64,000 bases of DNA from Sulfurimonas sp. HSL1-2 (GCF_039645565.1 NZ_CP147914.1:1919573-1983572), one strand, 5' to 3'; positions 36,126-44,665 are shown, counted from the first letter of the stretch. Numbers and translations are program-made. Notes: a model not told the origin generated them from the letters alone.

Positions 36126-37115
36126 TCATCCCTGGTATTTTTGGCGTATCTCCAGGAACTTCCAGAGGTTGTCGACAAAGAGCTCGACAAGCCTGGGATC
36201 GAAATGCCTGCCGCTCTCTTCGGTCATGTAGGCGAGCGCTTTGTTCACCTGCCACTCCTCTTTGTAGCTGCGCTTGCTCACCAGGACGTCGAAGACATCC
36301 GTCACGGCGACAATACGGCCGAAGATATGGATATCTTCCCCCTTCAGCCCTTTCGGGTAACCGCTCCCGTCGAATTTTTCATGATGCTGGGCCGCAATCG
36401 TCGCCGCGGCGCGAAGTACGGGCCTGTCGGTACGGCTGAGGATATGTGCCCCCCACTGGGTATGGTTCTGTACCATTTCACGCTCTTTCGTATCGAGCGG
36501 GAAAGGTTTGTTAAGGATCCGCTCCGGCACGACCACGTTGCCGATATCGTGCATGGCCGATGCCATCTTCAGCATCGACACCGCTTCCCGCCGGAGCCCG
36601 CAGAGCTCGCCGAGCAGCGCACTGTATTCCGATACCCGCTTGAGGTGTGCCTTGTCTTTCGAACGGAGTTCGCCGACGTACGCCAGTGTATACACGAGAT
36701 CTTCCTGCGTCTGGTCCTCCTGCCGTTCGCGGTGCTTCTGCAGTTCCAGGTGTGTCCGGACCCGTGCATAGAGCTCCGCGCTGTTGAAGGGTTTGTTGAT
36801 ACAGTCCACACCGCCGGCTTCAAAACTGCGCCTGATCTCCTGCTCCCCCGGGATGGTTCCGGTGAAAATGACGGGAATCTTCTGCGTCAGTGCTTCGGAT
36901 TTGAGCCGCTTGCAGATCGCGTAGCCATCCATGGTTTTTGCCGTTGCGTCGAGCAGGATAAGGTCGATTTTGAGCGCTGAAGCTATGGCCATAACCGAAG
37001 CTTCATTTTTTGCCCCCAGAACGCTGCACCCCTCTTTCTCGAAAATTTCCCTCACCGTGACGACATGCATCGGTGTCTCGTCCACGACCATAATTTTTGC
37101 CGGAAATATATTCAT
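36126..37115 (-). CDS. Response regulator with HD-GYP c-di-GMP phosphodiesterase
   Basis: 329 residues. Receiver domain (5-122) with phospho-acceptor Asp in LILLDATAKTMDGYA and Lys in NKPF, though the acidic pocket reads VVDE. A short helix linker leads to an HD-GYP domain (about 140-320) with HDIGN, and HHEKFDGSGYPKGLKGEDI, whose GYP triad and metal residues look complete. Such proteins hydrolyse c-di-GMP when phosphorylated. No kinase gene is adjacent. ATG at 37115 follows AAAAGAG; an in-frame GTG two codons earlier is possible. Confidence 0.9.
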   Translation of the reverse strand: MNIFPAKIMVVDETPMHVVTVREIFEKEGCSVLGAKNEASVMAIASALKIDLILLDATAKTMDGYAICKRLKSEALTQKIPVIFTGTIPGEQEIRRSFEAGGVDCINKPFNSAELYARVRTHLELQKHRERQEDQTQEDLVYTLAYVGELRSKDKAHLKRVSEYSALLGELCGLRREAVSMLKMASAMHDIGNVVVPERILNKPFPLDTKEREMVQNHTQWGAHILSRTDRPVLRAAATIAAQHHEKFDGSGYPKGLKGEDIHIFGRIVAVTDVFDVLVSKRSYKEEWQVNKALAYMTEESGRHFDPRLVELFVDNLWKFLEIRQKYQG

Positions 37116-37204
37116 AATCACTCTTTTTTAAACAAATATCAATATCATATCTCCAATGTGTTAATTATTTATAAAAGTTTTTGTTTATTTAAATGTTTAT
37201 CACT

Positions 37205-37218
37205 TTTTTCCGGAAAAA
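37205..37218. promoter_or_regulatory. 14-bp palindrome upstream of the metal-uptake cluster
   Basis: TTTTTCCGGAAAAA is a perfect palindrome centred about 26 bases before the -10 box, around the -35 of the HCPVC gene. The position fits an operator; it does not match the usual Fur or Zur boxes. Confidence 0.4.
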
Positions 37219-37237
37219 GAGCGTCCAGGTGGTTCGC

Positions 37238-37243
37238 TATAAT
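37238..37243 (+). promoter_or_regulatory. -10 box of the metal cluster, 5 bases before the start codon
   Basis: GCTATAAT-GCCGC-ATG, almost the same arrangement as waaC. Leaderless transcript expected. Confidence 0.55.
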
Positions 37244-37248
37244 GCCGC

Positions 37249-37512
37249 ATGCGAACCAGACGCCTGCTGCTCTTGTTACTGTTTCTCGTCGCCCTCAGCG
37301 GCGAAGCACTGCACACCCTCAGCGCGCACCATGACGGGAGTCACTGTCCCGTCTGTACCGTTGCCGCCCACGCTGCAGCACCCGATGTCGTCACACCTTT
37401 CGAACCGTTCATCCTCTTTCACGACGCTGCAGAACCCGGCCCTGTTGAACACTCCTACAGCGGTCTTGCGCTCCATTTCGTCCCGGCCCGTGCCCCTCCC
37501 TTCTTCGTTTAA
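37249..37512 (+). CDS. 87-residue exported peptide with HCPVC motif
   Basis: Basic N-terminus (MRTRR), a hydrophobic signal segment (LLLLLLFLVALSGEAL), then HTLSAHHDGSHCPVCTV: a cluster of His and a C-x-x-C pair able to bind metal. The C-terminal half is Pro-rich and adds two more His. It recalls the DUF2946 class of small exported metal-related proteins. It opens a cluster with a His-rich outer-membrane protein and ZnuA/ZnuB. No ribosome site; the -10 box sits 5 bases upstream. A metal-delivery or sensing role is inferred from context. Chance that the frame is non-coding is low because signal, motif and context agree. Confidence 0.65.
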   Translation: MRTRRLLLLLLFLVALSGEALHTLSAHHDGSHCPVCTVAAHAAAPDVVTPFEPFILFHDAAEPGPVEHSYSGLALHFVPARAPPFFV

Positions 37513-37590
37513 TCCCTGAAAAAACATCCATACTATTTTGCACCCATCCCAAATCCAACCCGGGTGCCCTGATGAAACGGAGTCTATTTG

Positions 37591-38880
37591 ATGAAAAAAA
37601 CCCTTATTGCCATTCCACTGCTTTGCACGCTGCTCTTCGCAGATGCCGCCACGATTCTCCCTGTCGAAAAGCGCACCTTCGAGCAGTCCAAATTTATCCC
37701 GGACATCTCGCTGATCCTCGATGCCTCCTACGTCACCCGTAACAAGAAAGACGACGAGATCGCCCACTACGAGATCCCCGGGGTCGCCCACGGAATCATA
37801 GGCGCCCATGCCCACGGCGAGCACTCCCACGCCACCTACAACGCCGCCAACGGCTTCAACCTCAACTACGGCGAACTGGTACTTTCCAGCTCCGTCGACC
37901 CCTACTTCACCCTTGACGGCACCTTCCACTTCAGTGAGAACGGCGTCGAGATCGAAGAGGCCTACTTCACCTCGACCGCCCTCCCCTACGGCCTGCGTCT
38001 GCGCGGCGGAAAACTGCTCTCAAACTTCGGCCGCATCAACTCCCAGCACCACCACTACTGGGACTTCGGGGACATGCCGCTCGTCTACCAGGCCTTCCTC
38101 GGCGATCACGGCATCAATGAGAAGGGGGTCCAGCTGCAGTGGGTCGCCCCGACGGAGACCTACCTGATGTTCGGGGGCGAGGTGCTCCAGGGCGAGAACG
38201 AGATGATGTTCGGCACCGCCAGCATCGCCGATCCGACCGCGACCGACCCCGACGCCGCCCCTCTGGCCGAATCGGCCGACGCGCCCGCCCTCTTTGTCGC
38301 CTATGCGAAAACCGCCGTTGATATCGGCGAGACGACCGTCATGCCCGGCATCTCCTACGCACGCGGCACCTCGCGGCTTGACCACTTCGAGGACGAGGCG
38401 CCCCACGCCTTTTCCGGCATGAGTTCGCTCTACGGTGCCGACCTGACCGTCAAGCACTACTTCGACTCCTACAGCTTCCTGACGTGGCAGAGCGAATGGA
38501 TGATGCGAGACATGAAGGGCACCCAGTACGCACTTGATACGAACACGACTACGCTCGGATCAGCCTCCCTGCGCAAAGAGCAGGCCGGTTACTACACCCA
38601 GCTCGTCTACGCCTACAACATGAACTGGCGCGCCGGCGTCCGTTACGACAGTATCTACCAGAACGACGTCACGAAGAACGGCGCCGTCCAGGAGATGGAA
38701 GACGGATTTGACCGTATCAGCGCCATGGTGGAGTACCACCCCAGCGAGTTCAGCCGCTTCCGTCTTCAGTATAATCACAATACGGCCCTCTACAACGAGG
38801 ACGGCGAACGCCAGAGCGTCGATACGATCATGCTGCAGGCCAATATCGCCATCGGGGCGCATGCGGCCCACGACTTCTGA
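37591..38880 (+). CDS. His-rich outer-membrane barrel protein of the metal-uptake cluster
   Basis: 429 residues. Signal peptide (LIAIPLLCTLLFADA), then beta strands throughout. A His cluster at 59-80 (six His, including GAHAHGEHSHA) and a second at NSQHHHYWDFG suggest metal capture at the surface or in the periplasmic mouth. No TonB box or plug domain is seen, and 429 residues is too short for a typical TonB receptor, so it is better viewed as a porin-like protein. It ends GAHAAHDF with the terminal Phe of outer-membrane proteins. The start at 37591 has CGGAG 8 bases upstream. Directly followed by znuA. Confidence 0.72.
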   Translation: MKKTLIAIPLLCTLLFADAATILPVEKRTFEQSKFIPDISLILDASYVTRNKKDDEIAHYEIPGVAHGIIGAHAHGEHSHATYNAANGFNLNYGELVLSSSVDPYFTLDGTFHFSENGVEIEEAYFTSTALPYGLRLRGGKLLSNFGRINSQHHHYWDFGDMPLVYQAFLGDHGINEKGVQLQWVAPTETYLMFGGEVLQGENEMMFGTASIADPTATDPDAAPLAESADAPALFVAYAKTAVDIGETTVMPGISYARGTSRLDHFEDEAPHAFSGMSSLYGADLTVKHYFDSYSFLTWQSEWMMRDMKGTQYALDTNTTTLGSASLRKEQAGYYTQLVYAYNMNWRAGVRYDSIYQNDVTKNGAVQEMEDGFDRISAMVEYHPSEFSRFRLQYNHNTALYNEDGERQSVDTIMLQANIAIGAHAAHDF

Positions 38881-38892
38881 TCCGTCATACAA

Positions 38893-38967
38893 CCGCGGCT
38901 GCCGCGGTAGCGGTACCGGCTTTCCCGCTGTGGGAAGCCGCACGCCCCTGTCACCGATGACGGGGCG
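38893..38967 (+). other. Three successive hairpins between the outer-membrane gene and znuA
   Basis: CCGCGG-CTG-CCGCGG (38893-38907), GGCTTTCCC...GGGAAGCC (38918-38939) and CGCCCC-T-GTC-ACCGAT-GAC-GGGGCG (38943-38967). None ends in a T run. They could stop ribosomes or exonucleases and lower or raise znuAB expression relative to the upstream gene. Confidence 0.5.
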
Positions 38968-38990
38968 CAATCACAATCAATGAGTGCACC

Positions 38991-39872
38991 ATGAAAAAAC
39001 TGCTTTTTTACCTTCTCCTGCCGGCCGCACTGTCCGCACACCTGAACATCGCCGTCAGCTACCCCTACATCGGGGCACTGACGAAGGCTGTCGGCGGTGA
39101 CCACGTCACGACCGTCGTGCTGGCCAAGGGCAACTGGGACCCCCACTTCGTTGTTCCCCGCCCTTCGCTGATCGCCAAGATGCGCCGGGCCGATGCGCTT
39201 ATCATGAACGGCGGCCAGCTGGAAATCGGCTGGCTCCCGCCGCTGATCCGCCGCGGCAACAATCCCAAGGTCAACCCCTCCGCGCCGACCTTTCTGAACC
39301 TGGCGCAGGGCATCGAGCTTATCAACAAACCGAGTGAGGTCGACCGGGCAAACGGGGATATCCACCCGGCCGGCAATCCCCATTTCCACCTCGATCCGAA
39401 CAATATCCCGCTTCTGGCCAAGAGGATCGCGGATTTTCTGGCATCGATCGACGCGGAACACAAAAGCATTTATGAAAACAATCTTGCGGATTTCACGCTG
39501 AAATGGGGGAAAAACCTCGAGCGCTGGGCACAGGTCATGGCACCGAAAAAAGGGATGAAGGTCGTGCAGTTCCACGACAACCTCGCCTACTTCAACAAGG
39601 CCTACGGTTTAGAGAACATCGCCACGATCGAACCGCTGCCGGGGATCCCGCCCTCCCCGCGCCACACCCTCGAAGTCATCGAGCTGATCCGCGCCGAACA
39701 CCCCTGCTGCATCCTGCATGACGTCTATCACTCGACGAAAACGGCCGAATACATCCGCGACAAGACCGGGATCAAGATCGTTTTGATGCCGCATGACCTC
39801 GGCGCGCTGGAGTCCGTCGACACCCTGAGCGCCCTGTTCGACCATCTGACGGAGGCCGTGACGCATGATTGA
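38991..39872 (+). CDS. znuA: Metal ABC transporter substrate-binding protein (zinc type)
   Basis: 293 residues. Signal peptide (LLFYLLLPAALSA), then a cluster A-I binding protein. Candidate metal ligands are H52 (WDPHFV), H131 or H133 (NPHFHLDP) and H195 (QFHDNLAYF), a three-His pattern that favours zinc over manganese. The long acidic His loop of some ZnuA proteins is absent. Overlaps the permease gene by 8 bases. Preceded by three hairpins. Confidence 0.85.
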   Translation: MKKLLFYLLLPAALSAHLNIAVSYPYIGALTKAVGGDHVTTVVLAKGNWDPHFVVPRPSLIAKMRRADALIMNGGQLEIGWLPPLIRRGNNPKVNPSAPTFLNLAQGIELINKPSEVDRANGDIHPAGNPHFHLDPNNIPLLAKRIADFLASIDAEHKSIYENNLADFTLKWGKNLERWAQVMAPKKGMKVVQFHDNLAYFNKAYGLENIATIEPLPGIPPSPRHTLEVIELIRAEHPCCILHDVYHSTKTAEYIRDKTGIKIVLMPHDLGALESVDTLSALFDHLTEAVTHD

Positions 39873-40608
39873 GATCTTTCTGCCCCCGCTGCTGCTCGTC
39901 TTCGTGCTCGTCATGATCCACGCCTGGTTCGGCAAAGGGGTGCTCGAGCGCGGCATCATCTTCACCGATCTCGCTATCGCCCAGTTCGCGGCGCTGGGCA
40001 GCGCCGTCAGCCTCGGCTTTTTCCACGGGGAGTATCTCTATGTGCTCACCCTCGGGAGCGCCCTGTTCAGTGCCGTGCTCATCGCCTATGCATCGCACAG
40101 GAACCTACACCTGGAGGCCTTTATCGGGATTCTTTACGTGCTGGGGGCCAGCGGGGTCATGATGGTCCTGGCCAACTCCGCCGAGGGGATGGAACACTTC
40201 AAAGCGCTGCTGGCGAGCGACATCCTTTTCACGCCGATGGAGCACGTGCTCTACAGCAGCGGCGTCTATGCCCTGCTGGGGCTCCTGATCTGGCAGCTCT
40301 ACCCGCGCCTGACAGGCTTCATGCAGGAGCTGCTGTTCTTTGTCATGCTCGCCGTCACCGTCACCTCGTCGGTACAGCTTGCCGGCGTGCTCGTCGTCTT
40401 TACCCTGCTGATCGCACCGGTCTTCATGGCCTCCATGCAGAAGCGTTTCCCGCCGCTGCGCTTTGCCTTCGTCTTCGGCTGGTCCTTCAGCGCCGCGGCG
40501 ATCGCCGCCTCCTACACGTTCGACCTGCCGACCGGGTACACCATTGTCTTTCTCGGTGCCCTCAGCGTACTGCTCGGTACCCTGATGCTCAGCCGTACGA
40601 AAGCCTGA
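39865..40608 (+). CDS. znuB: Metal ABC transporter permease (ZnuB family)
   Basis: 247 residues, about eight membrane helices. The start overlaps znuA, so the two are coupled. Family features: a conserved cytoplasmic coupling stretch with ASGVMMVLANSAEG and VQLAGVLVVFTLLIAPVF. The ATPase (znuC) that must complete the transporter is not next to it; the following gene is on the other strand. Confidence 0.85.
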   Translation: MIEIFLPPLLLVFVLVMIHAWFGKGVLERGIIFTDLAIAQFAALGSAVSLGFFHGEYLYVLTLGSALFSAVLIAYASHRNLHLEAFIGILYVLGASGVMMVLANSAEGMEHFKALLASDILFTPMEHVLYSSGVYALLGLLIWQLYPRLTGFMQELLFFVMLAVTVTSSVQLAGVLVVFTLLIAPVFMASMQKRFPPLRFAFVFGWSFSAAAIAASYTFDLPTGYTIVFLGALSVLLGTLMLSRTKA

Positions 40609-40609
40609 A

Positions 40610-40795
40610 CTACTCGTCGAGGTTGTTCTTGTCCCAGCAGGCATCGACCTGACGGTCGATCGCCAGGTCGGCGCTGGTCTGTTCGTTCACGTCACCGATA
40701 ATATCCCAGGTGCTGATCGCCATAAAGGCAAAGGCCGCGATCATGGCCGCCGTGACGACGTAGATATTCATATATTCTTTGTTGAAAAGTTTCAC
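40610..40795 (-). CDS. 61-residue single-helix membrane protein
   Basis: GTG start chosen because AAAGGAG lies just upstream. One hydrophobic helix (about residues 11-28, IYVVTAAMIAAFAFMAIS) near the N-terminus, then an acidic tail of about 33 residues with one Cys (ACWDKNNLDE). No family recognised. Tail to tail with znuB, 1 base apart. The longer frame from 40825 has no ribosome site. Confidence 0.55.
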   Translation of the reverse strand: MKLFNKEYMNIYVVTAAMIAAFAFMAISTWDIIGDVNEQTSADLAIDRQVDACWDKNNLDE

Positions 40796-40898
40796 AGGAC
40801 TCCTTTCCACTCCAATTGCCTCCATTTTATAGCATAAGGGTTAATAATATGAAAAGCCGTGATGGAAGGCCACTTCTTTTAGGCTTATCTAAGGCAGG

Positions 40899-40904
40899 TA
40901 TAAT
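40899..40904 (+). promoter_or_regulatory. -10 box of yqeY
   Basis: TATAAT in AGGTATAATGTCGCC, giving a leader of about 20 bases that holds the AAAAGGAAATCC ribosome site. Confidence 0.5.
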
Positions 40905-40931
40905 GTCGCCATTAAAAGCAAAAGGAAATCC

Positions 40932-41375
40932 ATGAGCCTGAGAGAACAGATCAACAACGATATCAAAGAGGCGATGAAAGCCAAGGACGTCGAACGCCGC
41001 GACGCGCTCAGACTCCTCAGCAGCGCCATGAAACAGGTCGAAGTGGACGAACGCAAAGAGCTCAGCGACGACGACGTCATCGCCATCATCCAGAAGCAGA
41101 TCAAACAGCGCAACGACGCCGCAGGCCAGTACAAAGCGGCGGGCCGCGACGAACTCTATGACAAAGAGATGGCGGAAATCGCCGTTTTCGAAGTTTACCT
41201 GCCGGCACAGCTCGATGATGCCGAACTCGAAAGCGCCCTCAAAGCGATTATCGCACAGACCGGTGCAGCATCCATGAAGGACATGGGCAAGGTCATGGGG
41301 ATGGCCGGCAAAGAACTCGCCGGCCAGGCCGACGGCAAACGCATCAGCGAGTGCGTCAAAAAGCTCCTTTCATAA
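40932..41375 (+). CDS. yqeY: GatB/YqeY domain protein
   Basis: 147 residues. Helical YqeY fold: opening SLREQINNDIKEAMKAKD, then RRDALRLLSSAMKQVEVDERK, and a C-terminal helical domain related to the tail of GatB (KDMGKVMGMAGKELAGQADG). Full GatB uses this tail to hold tRNA; the stand-alone protein is common but its job is not settled. Ends in a good terminator. Confidence 0.9.
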   Translation: MSLREQINNDIKEAMKAKDVERRDALRLLSSAMKQVEVDERKELSDDDVIAIIQKQIKQRNDAAGQYKAAGRDELYDKEMAEIAVFEVYLPAQLDDAELESALKAIIAQTGAASMKDMGKVMGMAGKELAGQADGKRISECVKKLLS

Positions 41376-41389
41376 ATCTCTACCCCTTT

Positions 41390-41411
41390 GACCTTTCCTT
41401 CAAGAAAGGTC
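41390..41411 (+). terminator. Rho-independent terminator of yqeY
   Basis: GACCTTTC-CTTCAA-GAAAGGTC is a perfect 8-bp stem followed by TTTCCCCATTTTTT. Confidence 0.75.
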
Positions 41412-41442
41412 TTTCCCCATTTTTTCCATACTATCCGCTAAA

Positions 41443-42156
41443 ATGTATACTAATAACTTAGCTAGGTGCATAAAATTGAAACGAATGCGTGAACTCATTG
41501 AGAGGGTTAAGGTTACTTACCCTGACGATTCATTTTTTAACGATCTCGATGAAGTTTTTGAATTGTCATCACAGGCCAGCTCACACTATCAAGCCTATGA
41601 ACTAGCATTTTCATATTTGGACCCAGCTTCATGGCAGATTCTCTCCCAAAAAGCCATGGAACATTTCAAAGATCATCGTGAGGGTCAATTAAAGCAGGGA
41701 TTTTTCAATCAACTCAATGAGGCATTCGCCTATCAATTCCTAGTCCAGTGCGGTTATGAAAATGTAAGAGTTCTAAATGAAAATGGAAATACCCGCCCTG
41801 ACCTTACATATGATGCTGCCGGTATAAAACGATATTGTGAAGTTAAGACCATTGGCCTATCCGACGATGAGATTAAACGTTATGAAACAGGAGAAGCTTT
41901 TGACGGTACTGTATATATGGAACTGTCGGACGGTTTTTTGAGACAGCTCAATGATGATTTAGTACGTGCACATGAGCAAATTACTAGTCAGGGAAGTCAT
42001 GGTCTAGTATTCGTAATAGTCAATTTTGACGATTTCACACTTACTTATTACGAGCAATATCATAAGCAAATTACAGAATTTTTGGCTCACCACAAAGTCC
42101 CAGAAGTCTATATAAAAGTTGGACTACTCAGTAAGCATGAAATTTATAAAAAATAA
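41443..42156 (+). CDS. Orphan PD-(D/E)XK nuclease-like protein in AT-rich island
   Basis: 237 residues. Central motif TRPDLTYD...RYCEVKTIG (about residues 124-146) is the PD-(D/E)XK core: Asp, then E-V-K after a beta strand. A preceding Glu in FFNQLNEAFAYQFL fits the extra N-terminal acidic residue. The lines I counted are near 40% GC against about 58% around, so recent transfer is likely. No methylase, specificity subunit or toxin-antitoxin partner lies next to it. The N-terminus is uncertain: ATG at 41443 has no ribosome site, TTG at 41476 has AGGTG at a good distance, and ATG at 41485 is also in frame. It may be a solitary restriction-type or defence nuclease, or a decayed remnant. Confidence 0.7.
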   Translation: MYTNNLARCIKLKRMRELIERVKVTYPDDSFFNDLDEVFELSSQASSHYQAYELAFSYLDPASWQILSQKAMEHFKDHREGQLKQGFFNQLNEAFAYQFLVQCGYENVRVLNENGNTRPDLTYDAAGIKRYCEVKTIGLSDDEIKRYETGEAFDGTVYMELSDGFLRQLNDDLVRAHEQITSQGSHGLVFVIVNFDDFTLTYYEQYHKQITEFLAHHKVPEVYIKVGLLSKHEIYKK

Positions 42157-42170
42157 GTAGTAGATGGTTG

Positions 42171-42185
42171 CCGGGCAAAGCCCGG
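42171..42185. repeat. REP-like palindrome at the island edge
   Basis: CCGGGC-AAA-GCCCGG within TTGCCGGGCAAAGCCCGGAA, followed by TGACGAGG. Such extragenic GC palindromes with a TGACG flank recur in many genomes. Only one copy was seen in this window. It may also end transcription of the nuclease gene. Confidence 0.5.
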
Positions 42186-42208
42186 AATGACGAGGTAAGA
42201 AAAACCGC

Positions 42209-43009
42209 TTATTTCGGGCAGCCCTCGCCCGTTTTGAGGCAGCGCAGCGCGCTTTCTACGTCGTCCTGGCGCATCAGTGACTCACCGACAAGAAAGGCAT
42301 CCACACCCGCTTTGCCGAGATCTTCGAGCTGGCCGTGCTCGTAGATGCCGCTCTCGGCGACGATGATCTTGTTATTCGGGATAAGCGGGATAAGCTTGTA
42401 GCTCAGCTCCATATCCATCTCAAAGGTCTCCAGGTTGCGGTGGTTGATGCCGATGATGTCCGCCCCGGCGAAGATCGCCTTGGTGAGGTCCGTCTTGTCA
42501 TGGATCTCGACCAGGGCCTCCATCCCGAGATGGCGGGTGTAGTCGAGCAGCTCCTTGAGCTCTTTGCGCGAGAGCGCCTTGGCGATGAGCAGGACGAAAT
42601 CCGCGCCGTAGACGAGGGCTTCGACCAGCTGGTACTTGCTGACGATGAAGTCCTTCCGCAGGAGCGGGATGCTTGCGTAGCGGCGGATCTCCGCGAGGTA
42701 GTCCAGACTCCCCTGGAAATAGTGCGGTTCGGTGAGGATGGAGATGGCGTTCGCACCCCCGCGCTCATAGGCCTGCGCAATGGCGACCGGGTCGAAGTCT
42801 TCACGGATCACGCCTTTTGACGGGCTCGCTTTTTTCACTTCGGAGATGATGCGGTACGGTTCTTCCTCCGTCGCTTTGAGGTGCGGGATGACCGGGCGCG
42901 GTGCACGGGCGTTGAAGGCAAGGGAGCGCCCCAGCCAATCCATGCTGTACTCCTTTTCGCGGCGGGCGAGGTCCTCTTTGGTCTTCGCGATAATCTCATC
43001 CAGAATCAT
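42209..43009 (-). CDS. trpC: Indole-3-glycerol phosphate synthase
   Basis: 266 residues. Ring closure of CdRP to indole-3-glycerol phosphate in tryptophan synthesis. TIM barrel with [44 protein letters not shown] and VAESGI. Complete. It is isolated from other trp genes; instead its ATG overlaps the TPR lipoprotein stop by one base. AAGGAAAGTA precedes the ATG. Confidence 0.95.
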   Translation of the reverse strand: MILDEIIAKTKEDLARREKEYSMDWLGRSLAFNARAPRPVIPHLKATEEEPYRIISEVKKASPSKGVIREDFDPVAIAQAYERGGANAISILTEPHYFQGSLDYLAEIRRYASIPLLRKDFIVSKYQLVEALVYGADFVLLIAKALSRKELKELLDYTRHLGMEALVEIHDKTDLTKAIFAGADIIGINHRNLETFEMDMELSYKLIPLIPNNKIIVAESGIYEHGQLEDLGKAGVDAFLVGESLMRQDDVESALRCLKTGEGCPK

Positions 43010-44301
43010 TACTTTCCTTGTGTTGTTTTACGTTGGCGTTTCAAGCACTCGGCAATGGCTTTGACATGCTTTTCGAGTTCGGGGTCCGTCTCGCCGCCCA
43101 TCGCTTTGAGCGCTTTTTTCATCGTTGCGTCGGCTTCGCTGCAGCGGCCGAGTTTGTAGTACCCCCAGGCGAGCGAATCGAGGTAGAAGGGCGATGCGGG
43201 TTCCTGCTGCAACGCCGCCTTGACATAGCCGATCCCCGCTTCCGGGTCAACGTCGTTGTCGATCAGCAGGTAGCCCAGGTAGTTGAGCATCAGGGCGTCT
43301 TTTTCGCTTTTGACGGCCGTCTTCAGCTTCTCGACGGTCTCGGCCACCAGTTTCGGATCGCGTTTGTCCTCCGCCCCTTCAAAGGCGAAAATCGCACTCT
43401 GCCCCAGGTAGTTCGCATCGCCGTTCTCCTTGTAGAGGCTTTCGGCCAGTTCGGAAGCCGCGGCGTACTCCTTGGCATTGATATAGAGCTTGAGCAGCAG
43501 GGCATCGTCCGTATGATGCTGTTCAAGGAAGTGTTTCAACGGAACCATGTCGTTTTGGTAGCTGTAGATGCGGACGATGGCATCGGCCACGTCTTTGGAG
43601 GGGTAGTTGCTGTAAAGGCGCAGGTAGGTGCCCAGCATCCCCTCGATATTGTTCTGCTCGCTGTAAAGCCCCGCCAGCCGTTTGCAGATGCGTTCGGAGC
43701 AGCCGTTGAGGCGGATATGCGTCTCGAGCTGGGCGATGGCATCCTTCTGGCGGTCGAGGTTGACGTAAAGGATGACGGCCATCCGGTCGAGGACCATCTC
43801 ATCGTAATCGATGTCGTAGGCACTCTCCAGGTAGCGCAGCGCCGTATTGTACTGCTTCTGCTGGGCGTAGATCTCGGAGACGCCGATATAGTCCTGCTTT
43901 GCCTTCGTTTGTTCCAAGAGTGCCAGGGCGGCAACTTCGGCTGCCTTCATCTCCCCTTTGCCGATCAGGGCGCGGATACGGTAGCGCTCCACCTGGGCAT
44001 CAAATCCCTCCCGTTCCCGAAACGATGCGGTATTTTCCAGCACGTCGTCGTACTGTTTGGCATGCAGCAGGTTTTCAAAGAAGTGGTCACGGTAGGGAAT
44101 GCGCGGCGCTTTCTCGTACAGGACCGCGTAAAGCTGCGCCGCCGTCGCGTACTGCCCGTGCGCCTCCGCGTCAAGGGCAAAGAGGGTGTAGGCGTCCTCT
44201 TCGTCGAACGCCTTCGTCTGCGGCGAGAGCGTCGGCTCTTTCAGGCTGCAGCCGGTGAGGATCAGCAGCAGGGTTCCGGTCAGAAGGGCAGACTTAAACA
44301 T
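43009..44301 (-). CDS. TPR-repeat lipoprotein
   Basis: 430 residues. Lipobox LLILTGC puts the acylated Cys at 18. The mature part is a chain of tetratricopeptide helices, e.g. [19 protein letters not shown] and [20 protein letters not shown]. These make a protein-binding solenoid, as in outer-membrane assembly or cell-wall complexes. The partner is unknown. The start at 44301 is chosen for the signal peptide; the longer frame overlaps ykgJ and is Arg/Ser-rich shadow. Overlaps ykgJ by 8 bases and trpC by 1. Confidence 0.85.
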   Translation of the reverse strand: MFKSALLTGTLLLILTGCSLKEPTLSPQTKAFDEEDAYTLFALDAEAHGQYATAAQLYAVLYEKAPRIPYRDHFFENLLHAKQYDDVLENTASFREREGFDAQVERYRIRALIGKGEMKAAEVAALALLEQTKAKQDYIGVSEIYAQQKQYNTALRYLESAYDIDYDEMVLDRMAVILYVNLDRQKDAIAQLETHIRLNGCSERICKRLAGLYSEQNNIEGMLGTYLRLYSNYPSKDVADAIVRIYSYQNDMVPLKHFLEQHHTDDALLLKLYINAKEYAAASELAESLYKENGDANYLGQSAIFAFEGAEDKRDPKLVAETVEKLKTAVKSEKDALMLNYLGYLLIDNDVDPEAGIGYVKAALQQEPASPFYLDSLAWGYYKLGRCSEADATMKKALKAMGGETDPELEKHVKAIAECLKRQRKTTQGK

Positions 44302-44665
44302 CGACGATCCCCGGGCACTCCCGCTTGAGTTCATCGACGCGGGTCTTGTAATACTCCCAGAAGGGGAAGGTACGGCACTGGAGGGGGCGGGCCGTGTAGA
44401 CGCCGCAGCCGTTCGTTTCTCGGTCGAAAAAGATGCAGTCGTGCGACATGCCGACGATCTTCTCTTTGAGCGAGAACTTGTAGCCCCGTTTTTCGAGGTA
44501 GGTACGGCGGAAGTCCGCCTCCTCCATCGCCAGCGCACCCGCCAGTGCCCGGATCTCGTCGGGGGAGACGAAGATATTGCCGCTTTCGCCGGTGCAGCAG
44601 CGCCCGCCGCACCCGGCGCAGGCGGAAGGGTCGAACGCGTAGGGGTAGCCGTCTTCTTTTATCAT
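44294..44665 (-). CDS. YkgJ-family cysteine cluster protein
   Basis: 123 residues. The family's metal-binding cluster is present: CAGCGGRCC near the N-terminus, then HDCIFF, GCGVYTARPLQCRTFPF and a late Cys. These bind zinc or an iron-sulfur cluster; function is not settled. The start at 44665 overlaps the upstream stop (ATGA); an ATG three codons earlier is possible. Between trmN and the TPR lipoprotein gene. Confidence 0.85.
   Translation of the reverse strand: MIKEDGYPYAFDPSACAGCGGRCCTGESGNIFVSPDEIRALAGALAMEEADFRRTYLEKRGYKFSLKEKIVGMSHDCIFFDRETNGCGVYTARPLQCRTFPFWEYYKTRVDELKRECPGIVDV

Noticed and set aside
37591-38880. TonB-dependent metal receptor
   Set aside because: No TonB box or plug domain and only 429 residues; kept as a porin-like barrel.
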